A stretch of 64,000 nt of DNA from the NCBI RefSeq assembly GCF_015354405.1, contig NZ_JADKYP010000002.1:248001-312000 (forward strand), read 5' to 3'. The stretch comes from Nocardia sp. BSTN01 (GTDB lineage: Bacteria; Actinomycetota; Actinomycetes; Mycobacteriales; Mycobacteriaceae). Of the stretch, positions 58,001-64,000 are shown in pieces (within the stretch, counting starts at the first letter, position 1; every line of letters starts with the position of its first letter). Made by a program: the position numbers and the translations under genes. Under the pieces are notes generated by a model. It was given only the letters and a program-made list of their open reading frames with translations, was not told the origin of the DNA and did not search any database.

Positions 58001-59419
58001 TCAGGTGATCAGGCGAATCGCGTACGGCATGATGCCGCCCTCGCGCACCGGCGAAATCTTCACGACGTCACCGGATTCGGGCGCCTCGATCATCTTGCCG
58101 TCGCCCAGGTACAGCGCGACGTGCTCGCTGCCGTTGGACCCCCAGAACAGCATGTCGCCGCGCTCGCGCTGGGCGACCTTGATTCGGGTGCCCATCGTGT
58201 ACTGGTAGCCGCTGTAGTGCGGCAGTGAGATGCCGACACCGGCGAAGGCGTAGATCATCAGGCCCGAGCAGTCGAAGCCCACCTTGTTGTAGTCGCCGTA
58301 GGAATCGGCCACACCGCCGTCGTGGATGCCCTTGGTGGGCCCGTCCTCGTCGCCGCCACCCCAGGCGTAGGTGACGCCGAGTTGCGACATCGCGCGGTCG
58401 ACGACGGTCTCGATCAGTTCGGAGCGGCTGCCGCTGGGCCGGCTGGGGGTCGGCATCGATCGGCGCGGCGGCGGGGCGTTGTCCAGCTGGGTGTGCGGAC
58501 GCTTGCCCGCGGCGAGTTCGGCGGCACGGTCCTGCGCGGCCTGATCGGCGGCGGCGCGCGCCGCGGCGGCGGTCGCGGCCGCCTGGGCGGCGGCGACTTC
58601 TGCCCGCCGCCGGCGATCCCAGGCCAGGTAGGCGTCGCGCTGGCCCTGCAATCCGGTCACGGTGGCCCGGGCCTGATCGAGCTGCTGCTGGGCCGAATCG
58701 CGCTGTGCCATCAGCGCATCGCGCTTCTGCGCCTGTTCGTCGAGAGCGGCCTTGGCGGCGGCGACCGCGGCCTGCGCCTGCTGCTGTTTCCGATCAGCCT
58801 CGTCCGCGGCCGTGTCGGCGGCCTTCTTGGCCTGGCGGGCGGCGGAATCCTTGTTGGCCTGTTCGACCTGCGCCCGGCGTAGGCCGTCGATGGCGGCCTG
58901 CTGGTTCTTCGAGGCCATACCGAGCAGATCGGCGCGGTCGAGCGCGGCGGCCGGATCGGCTCCGGCGAGGTAGTTGACCATCGACGTCGACCCCGGGTGG
59001 GTGTAGGCGTCGACCGCGAATTCGTCGAACTTGCCCTGCGCCCGGTTCAGCAGGTCTCCGGCGGACTGCAGATCGCGCTGGGTGGCGGCAACGGTGGCCG
59101 CGGCCGCGTCGGCGGCGTCCCGGGCGTTCTGCAGATCGACCAGCGCCTTGTTGACCGCCTCGCGCTTGCCGGCGACCTCGGTGTCGAGCTGGGCCAGCTG
59201 CTGATCGGCGGTGGCGACCTGATTGATCAGACCGCTGACCTGATTCACCCCCGCATCGACCTGCGCACCCGCCGCGGCGATATCGCCGTCGCTCGGATTC
59301 GGAGGTGGCGGTGGCACCGCGGCCACCAGCGGGGCCGTCACTGTCAGCGCGATCCCACATAAGAGCAACCCCACAGCGACCTTCGCGGCTCCCCCGGACC
59401 GCCTCGCCGATATTCGCAT
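58001..59419 (-). CDS. ripA: RipA-like NlpC/P60 peptidoglycan hydrolase
   Basis: This 472-residue secreted protein has a signal peptide (VAVGLLLCGIALTVTAPLVAA), a long coiled coil (about residues 50-320, with many Ala/Gln heptads), a Pro-rich linker and a C-terminal NlpC/P60 domain with GFDCSGLMIYAF (catalytic Cys) and SEHVALYLGDG (catalytic His). It cuts the D-Glu-mDAP peptide bond at division, with the coiled coil probably autoinhibiting it. ATG 59419 follows GGGAGG. It is the only NlpC/P60 gene here, unlike the ripA-ripB pair of mycobacteria. Confidence 0.93.
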   Translation of the reverse strand: MRISARRSGGAAKVAVGLLLCGIALTVTAPLVAAVPPPPPNPSDGDIAAAGAQVDAGVNQVSGLINQVATADQQLAQLDTEVAGKREAVNKALVDLQNARDAADAAAATVAATQRDLQSAGDLLNRAQGKFDEFAVDAYTHPGSTSMVNYLAGADPAAALDRADLLGMASKNQQAAIDGLRRAQVEQANKDSAARQAKKAADTAADEADRKQQQAQAAVAAAKAALDEQAQKRDALMAQRDSAQQQLDQARATVTGLQGQRDAYLAWDRRRRAEVAAAQAAATAAAARAAADQAAQDRAAELAAGKRPHTQLDNAPPPRRSMPTPSRPSGSRSELIETVVDRAMSQLGVTYAWGGGDEDGPTKGIHDGGVADSYGDYNKVGFDCSGLMIYAFAGVGISLPHYSGYQYTMGTRIKVAQRERGDMLFWGSNGSEHVALYLGDGKMIEAPESGDVVKISPVREGGIMPYAIRLIT

Positions 59420-59550
59420 CACACCTCCCTGATCCCGCTGCGGCTCCCGGCGAGCACCAGATTCGCCAGGACTGCGCTGGGCGACCGATCGAGGCGTCGC
59501 CGCACGAGCACCAACGGTCCGTCTGCCCTCGAGGGACGCTGGAGGCCCAT

Positions 59551-59600
59551 GTGACACTTCTTCCCCAAGAGTGTCACCTCGAAACCGTACGACACTTCTT
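59551..59600 (-). promoter_or_regulatory. Inverted and direct repeats upstream of ripA-like gene
   Basis: GTGACACT (59551-59558) and AGTGTCAC (59570-59577) form a perfect inverted repeat, and GACACTTCTT occurs twice (59553-59562 and 59591-59600) 38 bp apart. They lie in the region before the ripA-like start. RipA genes are MtrA targets in mycobacteria; this may be such a site or an RNA hairpin. Confidence 0.4.
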
Positions 59601-59828
59601 TCACAGAGGAAACATCGGACGACAAATCACAGGGGAGTAATTTCCGGTTTGCTAAAAATTCGCTAACCGTGATTAGGGGTTCTGGGGGCGAACCAAACCG
59701 GTCGTTCAGTTTCGTCCCGCGAATCGCGACTTATCCCTCGAATCGGGCATCGCGCCGAGGTGGTGGCTAGTTTCCGGCGACCATCCCGGGTCACCTCGCG
59801 ACACGCCGAGGACGGCCGCTGGGGACGG

Positions 59829-60395
59829 CTAGCGAGACGGCACCGGCGGATTCGGCGGTGCCTCGGCGGCCACCGCCGCCCGCTCCCGCGACGCCCGCCG
59901 GGACTTGATGTAGTACAGGCCCCCGATGGTCAGCACGGTGCCGGCCAGCACAACTCCCGTGATCGCGGTCCAGGACACCTTTTCCGGCGTCTCCAGCCGG
60001 TCGACGAAGATCTGCGCGGCCGTCGCGGTGTGCCCGCCCTGATACTTGGCCTTGTCCTCGGCCCACTCCAGCCGCGAGCGGTTGATCGAATCGCTGTAGG
60101 TGCCGATCCAGTCGTCGCTGAACACCACGACCGTGCCGTGTTCGCTCTTGCCGAGGGTGGTCGCCAGGTCGCGCAGATCCGAATCGCGACCCGGATTTCC
60201 CTTCACGACCACGATGTTCAGCGCGATGCCGTGCGCGCGGGCCTGATCCGCGATCTCGGCGAGCTTGTCCTGATTCTTGGATTCGGGCGCCGCCACGTGG
60301 TTGTCGGCCAGATCCAGCACGATGGCGTCGACGTCGGTATCCGGCGGTAGCTCCGCGGCCATGGGGGTGAAAACCGAGGCATACGAGACGGTCAT
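59829..60395 (-). CDS. Rv1476-family membrane protein
   Basis: This 188-residue protein has a soluble N-terminal domain (DAIVLDLADNHVAAPES, ALNIVVVKGNPGRDSDLRDL, GTVVVFSDDWIGTYS) related to TPM-like folds, a single C-terminal transmembrane helix (WTAITGVVLAGTVLTIGGLYY) and a basic tail. By position (between acn and ripA) and sequence it is the Rv1476 type. The function is not established; neighbours suggest a cell-envelope role. ATG 60395 is preferred over the long upstream frame, which lacks conserved sequence. Confidence 0.87.
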   Translation of the reverse strand: MTVSYASVFTPMAAELPPDTDVDAIVLDLADNHVAAPESKNQDKLAEIADQARAHGIALNIVVVKGNPGRDSDLRDLATTLGKSEHGTVVVFSDDWIGTYSDSINRSRLEWAEDKAKYQGGHTATAAQIFVDRLETPEKVSWTAITGVVLAGTVLTIGGLYYIKSRRASRERAAVAAEAPPNPPVPSR

Positions 60396-60726
60396 CTTCC
60401 ATCCGGTCTTGTCGAGCCGCCGACTCCAGCGACGGACGTCCAACACATTCACGTGATCAACACACACCTGGCCGGCACACCGGAGGCGACAACTCCGGCG
60501 GGGCCTTCGAGCACAGTACGCGACGGGGGCATCATGGATGGCGGCACGCCGCGCCGTACGCGCCCCGCATGCTTCATAGGACAAGCGTACTGTTAGAGTT
60601 CGGAAGTACGAGGCGCGCAGCCCGAAACGCGTCCTCGACGACAGCCGCCGGCGCAGCCCCGCCGGTGGCCACCCCACGGGGCCCGCACGCGCCCCGATCG
60701 GAACACCGACGAGTGGAGCTGAACGT
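60396..60726. other. Intergenic region between Rv1476-like gene and acn
   Basis: The 331-bp gap between two divergent genes holds the acn promoter and the AcnR-type site at 60577-60592. A TAGAGT -10-like box is at 60594-60599 and the acn 5' UTR would be about 120 nt. I see no gene. Confidence 0.5.
60577..60592 (+). promoter_or_regulatory. Candidate AcnR operator before acn
   Basis: TAGGACAAGCGTACTG resembles the Corynebacterium AcnR site CAGAACGCTTGTACTG: the right half GTACTG is identical and the left half differs at 2 of 6 bases. It overlaps the -35 region of a -10-like TAGAGT (60594-60599), suited to repression. The AcnR gene lies after acn in this window. Confidence 0.55.
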
Positions 60727-63522
60727 ATGACAAGTATCGATACATTCGGCGCCAAGGGCACCCTCGAGGTCGGAAGCAACTCCTACGAGATCTTCCGCCT
60801 CTCGGCCGTGCCCGGCACCGAGAAGCTGCCCTACGCCCTGAAGGTCCTGGCGGAGAACCTGCTCCGCACCGAGGACGGCGCCAACATCACCGCCGACCAC
60901 ATCCGCGCCATCGCCAACTGGGATCCGTCGGCGGAGCCGAGTATCGAGATCCAGTTCACCCCCGCCCGCGTGATCATGCAGGACTTCACCGGCGTGCCCT
61001 GTGTGGTCGACCTGGCCACCATGCGTGAGGCCGTCACCGCCCTGGGTGGCGACCCGAACAAGGTCAACCCGCTCTCCCCCGCCGACATGGTCATCGACCA
61101 CTCGGTGATCCTCGACGTCTTCGGCCGCGCCGACGCCCTCGAGCGCAACGTCGACCTGGAGTACCAGCGCAACGGCGAGCGTTACCAGTTCCTGCGCTGG
61201 GGCCAGGGCGCGTTCGACGACTTCAAGGTCGTCCCCCCGGGCACCGGCATCGTGCACCAGGTCAACATCGAGTACCTGGCCCCGACCGTCATGACCCGCA
61301 ACGGCCAGGCCTACCCGGACACCTGCGTCGGCACCGACTCGCACACCACGATGGTCAACGGCCTGGGCGTGCTGGGCTGGGGCGTCGGCGGTATCGAGGC
61401 CGAGGCCGCGATGCTGGGCCAGCCCGTCTCCATGCTCATCCCGCGGGTTGTCGGCTTCAAGCTCACCGGTGAGATCCAGCCGGGCGTCACCGCCACCGAC
61501 GTCGTGCTGACCGTCACCGACATGCTGCGCAAGCACGGTGTGGTCGGCAAGTTCGTCGAGTTCTACGGCGCCGGTGTGGCCGAGGTGCCGCTGGCCAACC
61601 GCGCCACCCTGGGCAACATGAGCCCCGAATTCGGTTCCACCGCAGCGATCTTCCCGATCGACGGGGAGACCATCAACTACCTGCGTCTGACCGGTCGCTC
61701 CGACGAGCAGCTGGCCCTGGTCGAGGCCTACGCCAAGGAACAGGGCATGTGGCACGACGCCGCACACGAGCCCGCCTACTCGGAGTACCTCGAGCTCGAC
61801 CTGAGCACCGTGGTCCCCTCGATCGCCGGCCCGAAGCGCCCGCAGGACCGCATCCTGCTCAGCGAGTCGAAGGCGGCGTTCCGCTCCGACATCACCGACT
61901 ACGTCACCGGTGACTACAACGGACTCGACGAAGGCGTCGAGGAGACCTTCCCCGCCTCGGATCCAGTCTCGGTCTCGGCCGGTGCCGCCGACGCGAGCTA
62001 CGCCCCCGCCCATTCGGCGGCCAACGGTGCGCAGGGGCGGCCGTCCAAGCCGGTCAAGGTGGTTTCCGAGGACCGCGGTGAGTTTGTTCTCGATCACGGC
62101 GCGGTCGTGGTCGCGGGCATCACCTCCTGCACCAACACCTCCAACCCGTCGGTCATGATCGGTGCGGCGCTGCTGGCCCGCAACGCGGTCGAGAAGGGCC
62201 TGTCCAGCAAGCCGTGGGTCAAGACCAACATGGCCCCGGGCTCGCAGGTCGTCTCCGACTACTACGAGAAGGCCGGTCTGTGGCCCTACCTGGAGAAGCT
62301 GGGCTTCTACCTGGGCGGTTACGGCTGCACCACCTGCATCGGCAACACCGGCCCGCTGCCGGAGGCGATCTCCAAGGCCGTCAACGACAACGACCTGTCG
62401 GTCACCGCCGTGCTGTCCGGTAACCGCAACTTCGAGGGCCGCATCTCCCCCGATGTGAAGATGAACTACCTGGCCTCCCCGCCGCTGGTCATCGCCTACG
62501 CCCTGGCCGGCACCATGGACTTCGACTTCGAGACCGACGCGCTGGGTCAGGACACCGAGGGCAACGACGTGTTCCTGCGTGACATCTGGCCCTCGGCCCA
62601 GGAGATCGACGACACCATCAAGTCGGCGATCAGCCAGGACATGTTCCGCAAGTCCTACGCCGACGTCTTCAAGGGCGACGAGCGCTGGCGCAACCTCGAC
62701 ACCCCGTCCGGTGACACCTTCGCCTGGGACGAGAACTCCACCTACGTCCGCAAGGCGCCGTACTTCGACGGGATGGAACTCGAGCCGGCCCCGGTCGAGG
62801 ACATCAAGGGCGCCCGCGTGCTGGCCCTGCTGGGTGATTCGGTCACCACCGACCACATCTCCCCGGCCGGTCCGATCAAGCCGGGCACCCCGGCCGCGCA
62901 GTACCTCGACTCGCACGGCGTCGAGCGCAAGGACTACAACTCCCTGGGCTCGCGGCGCGGCAACCACGAGGTGATGATCCGCGGCACGTTCGCCAACATC
63001 CGGCTGCGCAACCAGCTGCTCGAGGACGTCTCGGGTGGTTACACCCGCGACTTCACCCAGGACGGTGGCCCGCAGGCGTTCATCTACGACGCCTCGCAGA
63101 ACTACCAGAAGGCCGGCATCCCGCTGGTCGTGCTGGGCGGTAAGGAGTACGGCTCGGGTTCCTCGCGTGACTGGGCGGCCAAGGGCACCCGTCTGCTGGG
63201 CGTCAAGGCCGTCATCACCGAGTCGTTCGAGCGCATCCACCGGTCGAATCTGATCGGCATGGGCGTGATCCCGCTGCAGTTCCCGGCGGGTGAGTCGGCC
63301 GCGTCGCTGGGCCTGGACGGCACCGAGGTGTTCGACATCGAGGGCATCACCAAGCTCAACGAGGGCGTCACGCCGAAGACCCTGAAGGTCACCGCGACCA
63401 AGGAGAACGGCGAGAAGGTCACCTTCGACGCGGTCGTGCGCATCGACACCCCCGGTGAAGCCGACTACTACCGCAACGGCGGCATCCTGCAGTTCGTGCT
63501 GCGCAACATGATTCGCGGCTGA
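60727..63522 (+). CDS. acn: Aconitate hydratase AcnA
   Basis: This 931-residue protein is full-length IRP/AcnA-type aconitase. The 4Fe-4S cysteines are in [16 protein letters not shown] and [14 protein letters not shown], and the substrate/cofactor region HVVDLAT-like and [10 protein letters not shown] block are present, with the C-terminal swivel domain [16 protein letters not shown]. It isomerises citrate to isocitrate. GTGGAGCTGAACGT precedes ATG 60727. It is followed by acnR, its repressor gene, after a terminator hairpin. Confidence 0.97.
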   Translation: MTSIDTFGAKGTLEVGSNSYEIFRLSAVPGTEKLPYALKVLAENLLRTEDGANITADHIRAIANWDPSAEPSIEIQFTPARVIMQDFTGVPCVVDLATMREAVTALGGDPNKVNPLSPADMVIDHSVILDVFGRADALERNVDLEYQRNGERYQFLRWGQGAFDDFKVVPPGTGIVHQVNIEYLAPTVMTRNGQAYPDTCVGTDSHTTMVNGLGVLGWGVGGIEAEAAMLGQPVSMLIPRVVGFKLTGEIQPGVTATDVVLTVTDMLRKHGVVGKFVEFYGAGVAEVPLANRATLGNMSPEFGSTAAIFPIDGETINYLRLTGRSDEQLALVEAYAKEQGMWHDAAHEPAYSEYLELDLSTVVPSIAGPKRPQDRILLSESKAAFRSDITDYVTGDYNGLDEGVEETFPASDPVSVSAGAADASYAPAHSAANGAQGRPSKPVKVVSEDRGEFVLDHGAVVVAGITSCTNTSNPSVMIGAALLARNAVEKGLSSKPWVKTNMAPGSQVVSDYYEKAGLWPYLEKLGFYLGGYGCTTCIGNTGPLPEAISKAVNDNDLSVTAVLSGNRNFEGRISPDVKMNYLASPPLVIAYALAGTMDFDFETDALGQDTEGNDVFLRDIWPSAQEIDDTIKSAISQDMFRKSYADVFKGDERWRNLDTPSGDTFAWDENSTYVRKAPYFDGMELEPAPVEDIKGARVLALLGDSVTTDHISPAGPIKPGTPAAQYLDSHGVERKDYNSLGSRRGNHEVMIRGTFANIRLRNQLLEDVSGGYTRDFTQDGGPQAFIYDASQNYQKAGIPLVVLGGKEYGSGSSRDWAAKGTRLLGVKAVITESFERIHRSNLIGMGVIPLQFPAGESAASLGLDGTEVFDIEGITKLNEGVTPKTLKVTATKENGEKVTFDAVVRIDTPGEADYYRNGGILQFVLRNMIRG

Positions 63523-63640
63523 TATCCCGCACCGCGCGGTGCGGCGTCGTGCCGCGCCCGGCGACCGTCCGGATCGCCGGGCCGGCGCGAACAGCGTTGC
63601 GCCGCCGCAGGATCTACGCGTCCATGCTCGTACTGTGAGA

Positions 63641-63672
63641 ACCCCCGCGCCGGATCGTCCCGGCGCGGGGGT
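63641..63672 (+). terminator. Hairpin between acn and acnR
   Basis: ACCCCCGCGCCGG (63641-63653) and CCGGCGCGGGGGT (63660-63672) form a perfect 13-bp stem with loop ATCGTC, ending 26 bp before the acnR start. It is likely a terminator that lowers acnR expression relative to acn. Confidence 0.75.
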
Positions 63673-63698
63673 CCGTGCATTCCCCGCTGGAGGAGCCC

Positions 63699-64000
63699 AT
63701 GCCCAAGGTCAGTGACGATCACCTCGCCGCCCGGCGCAGCCAGATTCTGGACGGAGCGCGGCGGTGTTTCGCCGAATTCGGGTACGAGGGTGCGACCGTC
63801 CGCCGTCTGGAAGAGGCGATCGGCCTGTCCCGCGGCGCGATCTTCCATCATTTCCGGGACAAGGACGCCCTGTTCCTCGCCCTGGCCCAGGAGGATGCCG
63901 GACGGATGGCCGAGGTCGCGGCCAACGAGGGCATCGTGCAGGTCATGCGGGAGATGCTCGACAATCCCGCGCAGTACAACTGGCTGGGAACCCGCCTCGA
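63699..64000 (+). CDS. acnR: TetR-family aconitase regulator AcnR, 3'-truncated by window edge
   Basis: A 100-codon visible part reads on past the window. It has the TetR helix-turn-helix ATVRRLEEAIGLSRGAIFHH (about residues 31-50) and continues into the effector domain. ATG 63699 has GGAGGAG upstream. Position immediately downstream of acn and the same strand match the actinobacterial AcnR (Rv1474c) arrangement. It is expected to repress acn. Confidence 0.88.
   Translation, partial: MPKVSDDHLAARRSQILDGARRCFAEFGYEGATVRRLEEAIGLSRGAIFHHFRDKDALFLALAQEDAGRMAEVAANEGIVQVMREMLDNPAQYNWLGTRL

Noticed and set aside
60574-63240. 888-codon minus-strand open frame over acn
   Set aside because: It is a mirror frame of the aconitase gene with no domain similarity.

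Overview
The window comes from a high-GC, mycolic-acid-type actinobacterium (order Mycobacteriales/Corynebacteriales), most likely Nocardia or a close relative. The evidence is the adjacent fabG1-inhA-hemH genes, a RipA-type NlpC/P60 hydrolase next to MoxR/DUF58/VWA genes, the mutA-mutB-meaB operon, an EspR-like regulator, a LigC/primase-polymerase pair and strongly GC-biased codon use. The genus is inferred, not proven.

Read from the right end, the conserved backbone follows the order known from the Mycobacterium tuberculosis Rv1474c-Rv1496 region: acnR, acn, an Rv1476-type membrane protein, ripA-like, moxR, DUF58, VWA, fabG1, inhA, hemH, DUF3097, NfeD, SPFH, TVP38-type protein, mutA, mutB, meaB. 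Accessory blocks interrupt this backbone. A MraY-type transferase sits where mycobacteria carry ripB. Between hemH and DUF3097 lie a glutamate-synthase-like protein, a serine protease, an acetyltransferase, a sulfatase, an aminotransferase with an HxlR regulator, a lipid-type block (acyl-CoA synthetase, SDR, dehydrogenase), a GH27 glycosidase and a dienelactone-hydrolase-like lipoprotein. Between SPFH and the TVP38 gene lie a fused ABC permease operon without ATPase, an rpf gene and a sulfur-acquisition cluster.

Region by region: 1-2586 holds a cut cold-shock gene and a LigC + primase-polymerase repair pair. 2611-6277 holds TetR regulators, an acyl-CoA dehydrogenase and a hydrolase-fold protein lacking its nucleophile. 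6361-7842 is a zinc-ribbon SDR. 7843-8306 is gene-free with two copies of a 19-bp palindromic motif. 8320-11058 holds DUF2784, a TetR/monooxygenase pair and an EspR-like gene. 11204-13140 is a nucleoside hydrolase/amidohydrolase operon. 13178-18422 is the methylmalonyl-CoA mutase operon. 18668-20588 holds a TVP38 protein, a TetR and a small winged-helix protein. 20822-26131 is an IclR regulator followed by a short Cys-containing leader peptide, an SsuABC-like transporter and a flavin monooxygenase, read here as organosulfur uptake and desulfurisation. 26226-31897 holds rpf and the orphan ABC operon. 31998-41102 holds SPFH/NfeD, DUF3097, DLH/GH27 and the lipid block with a KstR-type box. 41117-50589 holds the HxlR/aminotransferase pair, sulfatase and assorted genes. 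50703-60395 holds haem, mycolate and cell-wall genes. 60727-64000 holds aconitase and its regulator.

Regulation is unusually readable. Thirteen genes have a TANNNT -10 box 6-7 nt before the start codon and no Shine-Dalgarno sequence, the layout of leaderless mRNAs. Several divergent regulator/target pairs carry clear palindromic operators. I found no tRNA, rRNA, CRISPR array, transposase or phage gene. I saw no single clearly unprecedented defence or mobile system. The most interesting candidates are the pseudoenzyme-like proteins, the extra MraY, the ATPase-less fused ABC operon and the repeated motif in the gene-free island.
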